64,000 nucleotides of DNA from an uncultured Gammaproteobacteria bacterium. Its GTDB lineage: Bacteria > Pseudomonadota > Gammaproteobacteria > HK1. Location: positions 2,657,001-2,721,000 of the forward strand of contig OY282353.1 of the NCBI GenBank assembly GCA_958295465.1. The letters are read 5' to 3'. The position numbers and the translations under genes are program-made. Below the pieces are notes generated by a model, which did not search any database, was not told the origin of the DNA, and saw only the letters and a list, made by a program, of their open reading frames with translations. The stretch's first letter is position 1, and every line of letters begins with the position of its first letter. Of this stretch, positions 42,539 through 55,700 are shown in pieces.

Positions 42539-44935
42539 ATGGCCCGAAACCTCCTGGTCGTTGAATCTCCCGCCAAGGCGCGCACCATCAAGAAGTACCT
42601 GGGGCCCGATTACGAGATCCTCGCCTCGTACGGGCACGTGCGCGATCTCGTCCCGAAAGACGGCGCGGTGGAGCCGGAGAACGGCTTCCTGATGCACTAC
42701 GAGCCCATCGAGCGCAACGAGAGGCACGTCAAGGCCCTGAGCCGGGCGATGAAGAAGGCGAAGGCGCTCTACCTCGCGACCGACCCCGACCGGGAAGGCG
42801 AGGCGATCTCGTGGCACGTCGTCGAACTTCTCCGCAATGCAAGGGCACTGGACTCGAAGCCCGTGCACCGCGTCGTCTTCCACGAGATCACCAGGCGCGC
42901 GATCGCCGAGGCCGTCGAGCATCCCCGCGAGATCTCGGCCCCGCTCGTCAACGCCCAGCAGGCGCGCCGGGCGCTCGACTATCTCGTCGGCTTCAACCTG
43001 TCGCCCCTGCTGTGGAAGAAGATTCGCCGCGGGCTGTCGGCAGGAAGGGTGCAGAGCCCGGCGCTACGGATGATCGTCGAGCGCGAGGACGAGATCGAGC
43101 GGTTCGTCAAGCGCGAGTACTGGACCATCGAGGCCGATCTGGAGAGCGCGGGCATCGAGTTCGCGGCGCGGCTGGTACGGCTCGAAGGCGAGAAGATCGA
43201 GCAGTTCAGCATCACCGACGAGGCGCACGCGGTGCGGGCGCGGGACCGGCTGGCCGGTTTGAGCGCGGCGGGCGGGTCCGGCGAAGCGGCTCCCGTCGCG
43301 GATCCGCGGGATTGGTCAGGTGGCGCCCCCTGCGTCCTGTGCGTGCACGGCGTCGAGAAGAAGCAGCGGCGGCGCAATCCCGCCGCGCCGTTCATCACCT
43401 CGACCCTGCAGCAGGAGGCGGCGCGAAAGCTCGGCTTCACCGCGAGCCGGACGATGCGGGTGGCGCAGCAGCTCTACGAGGGCGTGGACACCGGGGGCGG
43501 CACGGTGGTGGGCCTCATCACCTACATGCGGACCGACTCGACCACCCTCGCGGCGGAGGCCGTCGCCGAGATCCGCGAATACATCGCGAGTACGTTCGGC
43601 GCCCGCAACGTGCCGCGCGCGCCGCGCGCCTTCCGCACCCGCGCGAGGAACGCACAGGAAGCGCACGAGGCGATCCGTCCGACCTCGGTCGCACGGACCC
43701 CCGAATCGCTCGCCAGAGCACTGCCTAAAGACCAGGCGAGGCTCTACGAGCTCGTCTGGAAGCGCACCGTGGCCTGCCAGATGCTTCACGCGACGATCGA
43801 CACGGTGGCCGTCGAGTTCACGTGCGGGACCGAGCCCCGGCCGGCCGCGCCGGTTCCCGGCGACCTGCTGCGCGCGACCGGATCGAGCGTGGCGGATCCG
43901 GGCTTCCTCGCGGTGTACGAGGAAGGTCTCGACGACAAGGCGGCGGAGAAGGAGCGGCGGCTGCCGCCGCTCGAGAAAGGCGCGGTGATCGGGCTCAAGG
44001 GGTTGCGGACGGAGCAGCACTTCACCGAGCCGCCGCCCCGCTACTCCGAGGCGACTCTGATCCGCACGCTGGAAGACTACGGGATCGGACGCCCCTCGAC
44101 TTATGCGGCGATCATCTCGACGCTTCAGCAACGGGAGTACGCGGAGCTCGAGAGCCGCCGCTTCCGGCCCACCGACGTCGGCCGTCTCGTCAACGGTTTC
44201 CTGACCGAGCATTTCGCCGACTACGTGGACTATGAGTTCACCGCCCGCCTCGAAGACGATCTCGACGCGGTCTCGCGCGGCGAGCGCGAGTGGGTGCCCC
44301 TGCTCGATCGGTTCTGGGGGCCTTTCCACAAGAAGGTGTCCGAGAAGGAGGCCAGTGTCACCCGCACCGAGGCGTCGCAGGCCAGGATCCTCGGCATCGA
44401 TCCCGGTTCCGGCCGCCAGCTCTCGGTGCGTGTGGGCCGTTACGGTCCGTACGCGCAAATCGGAACCGTGAACGAGAAGGACAAGCCGAAGTTCGCAAGC
44501 CTGCGGCGCGAGCAACGGGTAAACACCATCACCCTGGAAGAAGCGCTCGCGCTGTTCGAGCTCCCGCGCGCGCTCGGCTCCACCGCGGACGGTGAGCCGG
44601 TCTCGGTGAACGTCGGCCGCTTCGGTCCGTACGTGAAGTACGGCTCGAAGTTCGCGTCGCTGGGACCGGACGACGATCCGCACCGGATCGACCTCCCTCG
44701 CGCGCTGGAGATCGTCGCGGAGAAGAAGCGCGCCGACGCGGAGCGGGAGATCAAGGTGTTCGAGGGCGCGTCGATCCGGATCCTGAAAGGCCGTTACGGC
44801 CCCTACGTCACCGACGGGAAGAAGAACGCGCGGGTGCCGAAGGGCAGCGACCCGGCCCGGATCACCCTCGACGAGGCAAGGCGGCTGATCGAGGCCGCAC
44901 CGCCGCCGCGCTCGCGCCGGCGCAGGAACTCCTGA
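42539..44935 (+). CDS. topA: DNA topoisomerase I
   Basis: 798 aa. TOPRIM domain LLVVESPAKARTIKKYL with YLATDPDREGEAISWH; active-site Tyr in GLITYMRTDST; GIGRPSTYAAIISTLQQREY. The C-terminus has no zinc-finger Cys sets; instead three repeats of the form GRYGPY (SVRVGRYGPYAQIG, NVGRFGPYVKYG, KGRYGPYVTDG) occur, ending in a basic tail RSRRRRNS. It relaxes negative supercoils. The C-terminal plan differs from the E. coli enzyme and matches the zinc-free repeat type. Confidence 0.96.
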   Translation: MARNLLVVESPAKARTIKKYLGPDYEILASYGHVRDLVPKDGAVEPENGFLMHYEPIERNERHVKALSRAMKKAKALYLATDPDREGEAISWHVVELLRNARALDSKPVHRVVFHEITRRAIAEAVEHPREISAPLVNAQQARRALDYLVGFNLSPLLWKKIRRGLSAGRVQSPALRMIVEREDEIERFVKREYWTIEADLESAGIEFAARLVRLEGEKIEQFSITDEAHAVRARDRLAGLSAAGGSGEAAPVADPRDWSGGAPCVLCVHGVEKKQRRRNPAAPFITSTLQQEAARKLGFTASRTMRVAQQLYEGVDTGGGTVVGLITYMRTDSTTLAAEAVAEIREYIASTFGARNVPRAPRAFRTRARNAQEAHEAIRPTSVARTPESLARALPKDQARLYELVWKRTVACQMLHATIDTVAVEFTCGTEPRPAAPVPGDLLRATGSSVADPGFLAVYEEGLDDKAAEKERRLPPLEKGAVIGLKGLRTEQHFTEPPPRYSEATLIRTLEDYGIGRPSTYAAIISTLQQREYAELESRRFRPTDVGRLVNGFLTEHFADYVDYEFTARLEDDLDAVSRGEREWVPLLDRFWGPFHKKVSEKEASVTRTEASQARILGIDPGSGRQLSVRVGRYGPYAQIGTVNEKDKPKFASLRREQRVNTITLEEALALFELPRALGSTADGEPVSVNVGRFGPYVKYGSKFASLGPDDDPHRIDLPRALEIVAEKKRADAEREIKVFEGASIRILKGRYGPYVTDGKKNARVPKGSDPARITLDEARRLIEAAPPPRSRRRRNS

Positions 44936-44956
44936 CCCGCCGCCGGCCCGTCCGCG

Positions 44957-45468
44957 ATGGACCGTACGCCTTTCGTCGCAGTGCTGATGGGATCGGATTC
45001 CGATTTTCCAGTCCTGGAGCCGGCCCTCGACGTGCTCGAGGTGTTCGGAATCCGCTACGAGGTGCGCTTGCGCTCCGCGCATCGAACCCCCACCGCGACC
45101 CATGACTACGTCCGCGACGCCGAAACCCGGGGATGCGCGGTGTTCATCGCCGCAGCGGACATGGCCGCGCACCTCGCGGGCGCGGTTGCGGCCCTCACCG
45201 TCCGGCCGGTCATCGGCGTACCGGTCGACGTCGGCCCGCTTCGGGGGGAAGACGCCTTGCTCTCCACGGTGCAGATGCCCGGAGGGATCCCCTTGCCACC
45301 GTGGCCATCGGCAAGGCCGGCGCGATGAACGCCGGTTATCTCGCGGTGCAGAGCCTGGCGAACGCCAACGACTCGCTCGCTGCCGCGCTACGCGCCGAGC
45401 GCGAGCGCAACGCGGTCGGGATCCTGAGCCGGGACGATGCGCTTCAGGAGACGCTGCGCGGACGGTGA
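44957..45468 (+). pseudogene. purE: N5-CAIR mutase PurE, single-base frameshift
   Basis: The N-terminal part is typical: VAVLMGSDSDFPVLEPALDV, then [32 protein letters not shown] and TVQMPGGIP. After the C run at 45289-45292 the frame shifts; the proper end ([20 protein letters not shown], then RDDALQETLRGR) is in the next frame. One extra C would restore a 170-aa enzyme. PurE is needed for purine synthesis, so a lost base in the assembly is at least as likely as a real mutation. No purK follows. Confidence 0.88.
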
Positions 45469-45490
45469 GCGTGCTCGGCGCGGTGAAGGG

Positions 45491-46968
<1,478 letters not shown>

Positions 46969-46974
46969 TGCGTT

Positions 46975-47000
46975 CTGCTCGCTCGCGACCCGGCGAGCAG
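46975..47000 (+). terminator. hairpin after hemF
   Basis: CTGCTCGC-10-GCGAGCAG, perfect 8-bp stem six bases after the hemF stop; no clear T tract follows, so termination efficiency is uncertain. Confidence 0.55.
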
Positions 47001-47122
47001 TCCGGATCAGGACGCGGCGAGTCCCGACTCGTCGCCGAGATCTCGGTATCGCGCCGGCATTCTGCCGCGTGCGAGCTCCGATCCGATGAACCGGGACGAT
47101 GTGAAACGTCCGCCGCCGCAGC

Positions 47123-47151
47123 TTGACACCGTCCGAGCTATCCAACAGAAT
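47123..47151 (+). promoter_or_regulatory. sigma70-type promoter of the tRNA-tuf operon
   Basis: -35 TTGACA (47123-47128), 17-bp spacer, -10 CAGAAT (47146-47151), followed by a GC-rich discriminator GCGCCGC as seen in stringently controlled promoters. tRNA-Tyr begins 16 bases later. Confidence 0.75.
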
Positions 47152-47167
47152 GCGCCGCTTGCGTTGA

Positions 47168-47252
47168 GGAGGGGTTCCCGAGCGGCCAAAGGGACCAGAC
47201 TGTAAATCTGGCGGCTCAGCCTTCGTAGGTTCGAATCCTACCCCCTCCACCA
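47168..47252 (+). tRNA. tRNA-Tyr (GTA)
   Basis: Acceptor GGAGGGG pairs with CCCCTCC; anticodon GTA in GACTGTAAATC; long variable arm (class II); T arm TAGGTTCGAATCCTA; CCA is encoded. 85 nt. Confidence 0.97.
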
Positions 47253-47313
47253 GTGTGTGCGAGTCCGGTCGGGTTCGGTTCAGAGCTGGTGGACCAGGAA
47301 CAGCGGAGGCCTC

Positions 47314-47387
<74 letters not shown>

Positions 47388-47597
47388 GTCATGGACGGCG
47401 ATGTGGCCGCATCTGGTCGAAGCATCCTGATTTCAGATCCGAATGACATGACCCTGGCGATCGAACCCGGATTCCCTTCTCCCCTCGGGGACAGGCTCAA
47501 GCGGCACGCGGGCGAGGCGGGCGCGGTGCGGCAGGTACTCGGTCGTCCCCATGACGGCGGCGGAGCACATCCGCCCAGGACTCGGCGCGAGCATCCA

Positions 47598-47673
47598 GCC
47601 CATATAGCTCAGGCGGTAGAGCACTCCCTTGGTAAGGGAGAGGCCACTGGTTCGAGTCCAGTTATGGGCACCA
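47598..47673 (+). tRNA. tRNA-Thr (GGT)
   Basis: Acceptor GCCCATA pairs with TATGGGC; anticodon GGT in CCCTTGGTAAGGG; T arm CTGGTTCGAGTCCAG; encoded CCA. 76 nt, 55 bp before the tuf start. The 210 bp between tRNA-Gly and tRNA-Thr hold no gene I can support. Confidence 0.97.
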
Positions 47674-47728
47674 CCTTCCTGTTGAACGGCGGGATCGATC
47701 CCGCGGGATCGAACCTGGAGAACGTCTG

Positions 47729-48919
<1,191 letters not shown>

Positions 48920-48974
48920 ACCGGAATCGCAGACCGGTGAGGCAGGATCGAGTGCCCGCACCGGATCGAAATCA

Positions 48975-49050
48975 AGGCCAGTAGCTCAATTGGCAGAGCG
49001 GCGGTCTCCAAAACCGCAGGTTGGGGGTTCGATTCCCTCCTGGCCTGCCA
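48975..49050 (+). tRNA. tRNA-Trp (CCA)
   Basis: Acceptor AGGCCAG pairs with CTGGCCT; anticodon CCA in GTCTCCAAAAC; T arm GGGGGTTCGATTCCCTC; encoded CCA end. 76 nt, between tuf and secE as in E. coli. Confidence 0.97.
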
Positions 49051-49153
49051 ACCACCGGTGAATGCCGGCAGGAACGCCAGATCCGGCTCCGTGGAGCCGT
49101 CCGAGGCGTCCCGGGTGCCCCGGCAACGAATGATGCGTGGACGCGACAATCGA

Positions 49154-49528
49154 ATGAATGCCGGCGCGGCGAGCATGGCGATCCCCGATCTGGCGAAGTG
49201 GATCGGGGCGTTCGTCATCCTCGCGGGCGGCGTCGCCGGATTCTATTACTGGTCCGACGAGTCGCTGTTGTTGCGGATCATCGCCCTGCTCGTGCTGAGC
49301 GCCGCGGCGCTGTTCGTCACCGTGCAGACCGAGAAGGGCCGGGCCGCGTGGGATTTCGTCCGCGAGTCGCATACGGAGGTGCGCAAGGTCGTCTGGCCGA
49401 CACGCAAGGAAACGACGCAGACGACATTGATCGTCATCGCGATGGTCGGACTGGTGGCGATCATCTTGTGGATTCTCGACGGGCTGCTGGCGTGGCTCGT
49501 CAAGCTGTTGCTCGGAACGGGGGCCTGA
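49154..49528 (+). CDS. secE: preprotein translocase subunit SecE
   Basis: 124 aa from ATG 49154. Three membrane helices ([57 protein letters not shown]) and the conserved cytoplasmic [19 protein letters not shown]. It clamps SecY. Earlier in-frame ATGs (49058, 49130) lie just after tRNA-Trp and add unconserved residues; no start has a convincing RBS. Confidence 0.93.
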   Translation: MNAGAASMAIPDLAKWIGAFVILAGGVAGFYYWSDESLLLRIIALLVLSAAALFVTVQTEKGRAAWDFVRESHTEVRKVVWPTRKETTQTTLIVIAMVGLVAIILWILDGLLAWLVKLLLGTGA

Positions 49529-49532
49529 GGAC

Positions 49533-50066
49533 ATGTCGATGCACTGGTATGTCGTCCATGTCTATTCGGGATTCGAGAACCAGGTCATGCGCCTGCTCAA
49601 GGAACGAATCGAGCGCAACGGTTTCGATGACGAGTTCGGCGACGTGCTGGTCCCGACCGAAGAGGTCGTGGAGATGCGTGACGGGCAGAAGCGTCGAAGC
49701 GACCGGAAGTTCTTTCCCGGCTACGTGCTGGTCAACATGGAGATGAACGACGTCACCTGGCACTTGGTGAAGAGTGTGCCGAAGGTGATGGGCTTCATCG
49801 GGGGGAGCAGTGAGCGGCCGGCTCCCATCAGCGAACGCGAAGCCGACGCCATACTCCAGCGGGTGCAGGAAGGCGTCGACAAGCCGAGGCCGAAGGTACT
49901 GTTCGAGCCCGGTGAGGCGGTGCGCGTCATCGATGGCCCGTTCAACGACTTCAGCGGGGTGGTCGAGGAAGTGAACTACGAGAAGAGCCGGATGCGTGTC
50001 GCGGTGACCATATTCGGCCGCTCGACGCCGGTGGAGCTCGAGTTCGGACAGGTCGAGAAGGATTGA
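49533..50066 (+). CDS. nusG: transcription antitermination factor NusG
   Basis: 177 aa. NGN domain [20 protein letters not shown], then [14 protein letters not shown] and [11 protein letters not shown] domain [20 protein letters not shown]. It binds RNA polymerase and Rho or S10. Four-base gap after secE, with GAGG before the ATG. Confidence 0.97.
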   Translation: MSMHWYVVHVYSGFENQVMRLLKERIERNGFDDEFGDVLVPTEEVVEMRDGQKRRSDRKFFPGYVLVNMEMNDVTWHLVKSVPKVMGFIGGSSERPAPISEREADAILQRVQEGVDKPRPKVLFEPGEAVRVIDGPFNDFSGVVEEVNYEKSRMRVAVTIFGRSTPVELEFGQVEKD

Positions 50067-50158
50067 GCCGGGAGGCGCCTCGGCGCCGGCTCGGGTGGGA
50101 GAAGCCCTGACGGCCCCTGATACGGGCGCTCGGGACGACTGGTGGGAGGATCGTCGGC

Positions 50159-50596
50159 GTGGCCAGGAAGAAGGCGGAAGCGTACATCAAACTGCAAGTG
50201 CCCGCGGGACAGGCGAAACCGACTCCGCCGGTCGGGCCGGCGCTCGGGCAGCACGGGGTGAACATCATGGAGTTCTGCAAGACGTTCAATGCCCAGACGC
50301 AGGGCATGGAGCCTGGGCTCCCGATCCCGTGCGTGATCACCGTCTACCAGGACCGATCGTTCACTTTCATTACCAAGACGCCGCCGGCCTCGGTGTTGCT
50401 GCGAAAGATCTCCGGCATCGAGAAAGGCAGTGACGTCCCGAACTCCAGGAAGGTGGGAAAGGTGACGCGTGAGCAACTCGAGGAGGTCGCGCGTCAGAAG
50501 ATGCCGGACTTGAACACCGACGACATCGACGCAGCGGTTCGCATCATTGCCGGGAGCGCCCGCAGCATGGGACTGGAATTGGAGGGGGTGCTTTGA
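50159..50596 (+). CDS. rplK: ribosomal protein L11
   Basis: 145 aa from GTG 50159 (GGGAGGATC upstream). [20 protein letters not shown], then [18 protein letters not shown], and [11 protein letters not shown] at the C-terminus. The stop overlaps the rplA ATG (TGATG). The autoregulatory L1-binding leader would lie at 50067-50158; I did not resolve it. Confidence 0.97.
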   Translation: MARKKAEAYIKLQVPAGQAKPTPPVGPALGQHGVNIMEFCKTFNAQTQGMEPGLPIPCVITVYQDRSFTFITKTPPASVLLRKISGIEKGSDVPNSRKVGKVTREQLEEVARQKMPDLNTDDIDAAVRIIAGSARSMGLELEGVL

Positions 50597-51291
50597 TGGC
50601 GAAGCGTTCCAGAAGGCTGGAGGGAATCCGGGAGAAGGTCGATCGCGGAAGGCTCTACGATGTTTCGGACGCCTTGGCGCTGCTCAAGGACCTGTCGTCG
50701 GCCAGGTTTCCCGAATCGGTGGACGTGAGCGTCAACCTCGGGGTCGACCCGCGCAAGTCCGACCAGGTCGTGCGCGGCTCGACGGTCATGCCCAACGGCA
50801 TCGGCAAGGAGTCCCGGGTCGCGGTATTTGCGCAGGGCACGGCTGCCGAGGAGGCGCGCGAAGCCGGCGCCGACATCGTGGGGATGGACGATCTGGCCGA
50901 GCATGTCAAGGCCGGGAACCTCGACTTCGACATCGTGATCGCCGCGCCGGACGCAATGCGCGTGGTTGGCAAACTCGGCAGAATCCTTGGTCCGCGCGGC
51001 CTGATGCCCAATCCGAAGGTCGGCACCGTCACCCCCGACGTCGCCGGCGCGGTTCGCAATGCCAAGGCCGGACAGGTCCAGTACCGCACCGACCGTGCGG
51101 GAATCATCCACTGCACCATCGGCAAGGCGGTGTTCGAGGTGGATGCGCTGAAGCAGAACCTCGACGCCTTGCTCGCCGATCTGAACAAGGCGAAACCCGG
51201 CGCGTCCAAGGGGGTCTACATGAAGAAGGTCACGTTATCGACCACGATGGGGCCCGGGATCGGCATCGACAAGGCAACTCTGGAACTCTAG
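50596..51291 (+). CDS. rplA: ribosomal protein L1
   Basis: 231 aa from ATG 50596. [60 protein letters not shown] are family blocks. Translationally coupled to rplK. Confidence 0.97.
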   Translation: MAKRSRRLEGIREKVDRGRLYDVSDALALLKDLSSARFPESVDVSVNLGVDPRKSDQVVRGSTVMPNGIGKESRVAVFAQGTAAEEAREAGADIVGMDDLAEHVKAGNLDFDIVIAAPDAMRVVGKLGRILGPRGLMPNPKVGTVTPDVAGAVRNAKAGQVQYRTDRAGIIHCTIGKAVFEVDALKQNLDALLADLNKAKPGASKGVYMKKVTLSTTMGPGIGIDKATLEL

Positions 51292-51652
51292 GGCAGGCGT
51301 TGCCACGGTTCTTCAATAAAAACAGCGAACGGCCCGGCGGGTGGCCGTCCCCTGTTGACGACTTTGGGCTGTCGGGATCGGTTGGAGGGCAACGTCTCCG
51401 CGCATCCCGGCGGACGTCAAAGACCGCGGGTGGATATCGCATCCTCAATTCGGCGATGCACATGAGGGCCGGAGATGGCGTCGGACTTCATGGCATGGCC
51501 TGCCTGCGCAGACGGCGCAGCCCGGCGCATTGTCCGGCCGCCGCAAGGAGCGTTCTCATCGTGCAATGAGGATGCGGTTGTCATGAAGCAAGCGAAACCG
51601 GCAAGCCGGGTGTCGGCGGTGGAGACGGTGTTCGCGCAAGGAGATGCGTGAC
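51292..51652 (+). promoter_or_regulatory. rplA-rplJ intergenic region / presumed L10 leader
   Basis: 361 bp without a gene. A hairpin ACGGCC-8-GGCCGT lies at 51329-51348 after an A-rich stretch (AATAAAAAC). A TTGACG at 51355 could be a -35 but lacks a good -10. In related bacteria this gap holds the rplJ promoter and the L10(L12)4-binding leader; a specific fold is not demonstrated here. Confidence 0.45.
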
Positions 51653-52180
51653 GTGGCTCTTTCGTTCGAGCAGAAGAAGGCGGTGGTCGAAGAAGTTGCC
51701 GAGGTCGCGAGATCCGCGCATTCGGCCGTCGCGGCCGAGTATCGCGGCCTCACCGTGGCGAAGATGACGGAGCTTCGGGAGAAGGCGAAGCAGTCCGGCG
51801 TCTATCTGCGGGTGGTCCGTAACACCCTGGCTCGCAGGGCCGTCGAGGGCACGGAGTTCGAGTGCGTCCGGGACCGTCTCAGGGGTCCTCTGGTGCTCGC
51901 GTTTTCGCGGGACGAGCCGGGAGCGGCGGCGCGGGTCGTGCGTGACTATGCGAAGGGCAATGACAAGTTGATCGTCAGCTTTGTGGCGTTCGATGGCAAG
52001 GCGATGGACGCCCCGGCGATCGACCAACTCGCCAGTCTCCCGACGCGTGAAGAGGCTCTGGCCAAGCTGGCGTCGGTGCTCCTCGCGCCGGTGACCAAGC
52101 TCGTTCGCACCGTCGCCGAGCCTCATGCCGGCCTCGTCCGTGTCGTGGATGCGATGCGCGCGGATCGACCGGAAGCTTGA
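51653..52180 (+). CDS. rplJ: ribosomal protein L10
   Basis: 175 aa from GTG 51653 ([20 protein letters not shown]), chosen because AAGGAG is nine bases upstream; ATG 51644 touches that RBS. Conserved [20 protein letters not shown], then [19 protein letters not shown]. It anchors the L7/L12 stalk. Confidence 0.96.
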   Translation: MALSFEQKKAVVEEVAEVARSAHSAVAAEYRGLTVAKMTELREKAKQSGVYLRVVRNTLARRAVEGTEFECVRDRLRGPLVLAFSRDEPGAAARVVRDYAKGNDKLIVSFVAFDGKAMDAPAIDQLASLPTREEALAKLASVLLAPVTKLVRTVAEPHAGLVRVVDAMRADRPEA

Positions 52181-52238
52181 TTCAACATTCAACGCGGCCG
52201 GATCGGCCGAAATCGAACCTGATTGGGAGCGGATGACA

Positions 52239-52622
52239 ATGGCACTTTCCAATGCGGAGCTCATCGAAGCCCTTGAGCAGAAACCCTTGATCGAGATCGT
52301 CGATCTCGTCAAGGCGATGGAAGAGAAGTGGGGCGTATCGGCCGCCGCGGTGGCGGCAGTGCCGGCCGGCCCGATGCCCGGCGCGGCGGAAGGCGAAGTC
52401 CAGGAAGAGCAGACCGAGTTCACCGTGGTCATGAGCAGCTTCGGTGAAAAGAAGGTCGGCGTGATCAAGGTCGTACGAGCACTCACGAGCCTCGGCTTGA
52501 AAGAAGCGAAGGACCTCGTCGAAGGCGTTCCCGCGAACATCAAGGAAGGCGTCTCCAAGGATGAGGCGGAGGACGTCAAGAAGCAGCTCGAAGAGGCCGG
52601 GGCGACGGTGGAGATCAAGTAG
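52239..52622 (+). CDS. rplL: ribosomal protein L7/L12
   Basis: 127 aa from ATG 52239 (GGGAG nine bases upstream; ATG 52233 is too close). N-terminal dimer part [20 protein letters not shown], flexible Ala-rich hinge, and C-terminal domain [40 protein letters not shown]. 80 bp separate it from the next start. Confidence 0.97.
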   Translation: MALSNAELIEALEQKPLIEIVDLVKAMEEKWGVSAAAVAAVPAGPMPGAAEGEVQEEQTEFTVVMSSFGEKKVGVIKVVRALTSLGLKEAKDLVEGVPANIKEGVSKDEAEDVKKQLEEAGATVEIK

Positions 52623-52702
52623 TCGGCCGCGTTCGTCCAAAGAACCCGAACCACCTCGGATATCGGGTCCGTCCGAGCCACTGTGGACAGCCGGAGGTAG
52701 TT

Positions 52703-55700
52703 ATGCGCGATTTCGGCAAGGCCGCCCGGAAGCAGCAAGCGGATTTCCGGGACAAATCGACAACGATCAGCGATCAAGGGCGTTCTCCGTCGGACGACAA
52801 AGGCCAGGGTCATGGCCATTTGCTCGCCACTGGCTGTGAGGATGAAAACCTGTATCCGTCGTTGCGAGGCGAAGCGGGAGCGCGCCGCTTTTTCGAGGAA
52901 CGCGGAATCAAGTGGCATCGGACGGAAAGAAGCGGCGATGCCGTCGGTGAGGACGGACCGACCCGCAACATGGCGAGTTCCCAAGTCGCGTGCGTCAATT
53001 TCCTGCTGCCACTCGCCGGGATACCGGGTGCCTTGACGGCGGTGATCGGTGCAATCGACGACGACGTAAAGGGCATCGTCGACATTCGCCACGAGGGCAG
53101 AACGTCGCCCGTGGAGTTCGAATGGATTGGTCTGGGGGGGTCGCTTGAAGGAGGGACGACGTGCGGTGCGAACAACACCAGTGTCGATGCCTTCGTCATC
53201 GCCGACACCGACGCGGGACGGCGCGCCTACCTGATGGAATGGAAGTACGTCGAGGATTACAAGTTCGACGAAGACAAGGGCGAGGGACCTGCAGGCGAAA
53301 CACGGAGAGGCAGATACTCCGATCCGTACTCGGCCGAATCATCCGCGTTCAGCGGCGAGGTTCCAATGGGCGAATTGCTCTACGAACCTTTCTATCAGCT
53401 CATGCGCCTTCGCCTCCTGGCGGACAGGATGGTGGCGAACCGGGAGATGGACGTCACGGATGCGAAAGTGGTCGTGGTGGTTCCGGAGGGTAACTCCGAG
53501 TACCGGGAACGAATCACATCTCCGCCTCTGGCTGAGCGGTTCCCGCAACACAAGACGGTGTCGGATGTGATGCGAGCTACGTTGAAGGATCCCGATGCAA
53601 CATTTGCATCGATTTGTCCTTCCGTGCTGCTGGATGTCGTCGAACGCAAATGCGATTCGGACGCAACCCGGGATTGGGTGGCGTACCAAAGGGAACGCTA
53701 TGGACTTCGTCGAATTGCCGTCGCGAAGGAACCCGTCGCTACGAGGAACGTCGTCGCCGCCGAAGAGCCTGTCGTCGAGAAGACACCCGCCGTTGCGGAG
53801 GAACTTGCCGCTGCCGAGAAGCCCGTCGCCGCGGAGAAACCCGCCTCTCCCGTATATACCTTCAATCCGGGACCGTTCAGTGACGTTTTCGATACCGATC
53901 TCGGGCGGGAATTGTGGGACTTCCTGACCCGGGAATCGACCATCAAGCTGATGGAGGATGCCTCCGATCGTGGAAGGCCTGCCGTGGAGCCTCTGCAAGA
54001 GCCTCTGCTTGAACAGTTTGGCCAGGCGGTAGAGGAGAGCAGGATCAAGCAGATGATCGGCCGCATGATACGGCAGGTGCTTGAAAGGCCCGGTTCCGAC
54101 TACGAGTTGGCGTCGGATGCCATCGCAGTCAGGGACAAGAAGCTCGTCACTCGGGGAGCACGGTACAAGCGGCGAATCCCGGGCCCCAGCGAGAAATCCA
54201 TCACCGAAAAGGCGTTCGCTGCCGGGGAGGACACCGCTGCGGAGGAACCTGTGGAGGTGGTTGGACGGACCGTCATCGCGGAGAAAGCCACCTTTGCCAG
54301 GAAATCCGATCCTTCCGAGCCCTCCTTCACCGAAAAGAAGCGCATCCGAAAGGATTTCGGCAAGCGGCCGAGCATTCTCGGCGTGCCGTACCTGCTCGCT
54401 ATCCAGCTCGATTCGTACCGGGACTTTCTGCAGGAAGGGGTCGCCGTGGAGGAGCGCACGGAGAGGGGCCTTCATGCCGCATTCAAATCCGTCTTCCCGA
54501 TCGAGAGCTACTCCGGAGACGCCGCGCTCGAGTACGTGAGCTATCGGCTCGAAAAGCCCACGTTCGACGTGAGTGAATGCCGGCTTCGTGGAAAGACCTA
54601 CGCGGCGTCGTTGCGCGTGACGTTGCGGTTGGTGCTTTACGAGAAGGAGACAGGAGGCGCGCGCGCGGCCAAGGATGCCGGGCGTGTCGTGAAGGACGTC
54701 AAGGAGCAGGAGGTCTATATGGGCGAAATACCGCTCATGACCGACACCGGCACCTTCATCGTCAACGGTACGGAGCGCGTGATCGTCGCGCAGTTGCACC
54801 GCTCGCCCGGCGTATTCTTCGAGCACGATCGAGGCAAGACCCATTCCTCCGGCAAGCTGCTGTTCTCCGCGCGGGTCATCCCCTACCGCGGCTCGTGGCT
54901 CGACTTCGAGTTCGATCCGAAGGATCTCGTACACGTACGTATCGATCGTCGTCGCAAGCTTCCCGCGACGATCCTCCTTCGTGCGCTCGGCTACTCCTCC
55001 GAGGAAATTCTGGGACGCTTCTTCGAGCTCAACACGTTCGAGCTCACGCCGGAGGGGGTGCGGTTCAAGCTCATTCCGGAACGGTTGCGGGGCGAGGTCG
55101 CGGCATTCGACGTCAAGGACGGGAAGGGCAAGGTGTTCGTCGAAGCCGGCCGGCGCATCACCGCGAAGCACATCAGGGAGATGACGAAGGCGAACCTCGA
55201 TACGCCGGAGGTCGTCGACGACTATGCTTTCGGCAGGAATCTCGGCCTCGACGTCGTGGACGAGAAAACCGGAGAGGTCATCGCGAGCGCGAACGACGAG
55301 GTGACCGGCGAATTGCTCGACAAGCTCCGCGAACACGGCGTGAAGCGTTTCGAAACCCTTTACACGAACGACGTGGACCGCGGGCCGTTCATGTCGCGGA
55401 CGCTGACCGCGGATACGACACAGGGCCAGCTCGAGGCCCAGGTCGAGATCTACCGGATGATGCGTCCCGGTGAACCGCCCACGAAGGAGGCGGCACAGAG
55501 CCTCTTCCACAACCTGTTCTTCAGTGCGGAGCGGTATGACATCTCGCCGGTAGGACGGATGAAGTTCAACCGGCGTGTCGGCCGCAGCCGGGAGGAAGGG
55601 CCGGGAATCATCTACGACGGGAAGTACATCAGGTCCTACCTCGGCTACGATGAAAAGGCGATCGAGAAAGGAGGCAGGCTCCGCACTGAAGCAAAGGGCA

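Noticed and set aside
45285..45295. Programmed frameshift in purE
   Set aside because: A C4 run without stimulators is not a known site, and the family shows no precedent; mutation or assembly error is simpler.
49058..49153. Upstream start for SecE at 49058
   Set aside because: It begins eight bases after tRNA-Trp and adds 32 residues with no conservation.
51292..51600. Small genes in the rplA-rplJ gap
   Set aside because: Open frames are short, lack RBS and lie where a leader RNA is expected.
54323..54340. A hidden normal rpoB start at the core boundary
   Set aside because: No ATG, GTG or TTG in frame between codon 520 and the conserved SFTEKK; the nearest candidates are GTG at codons 517 and 519.
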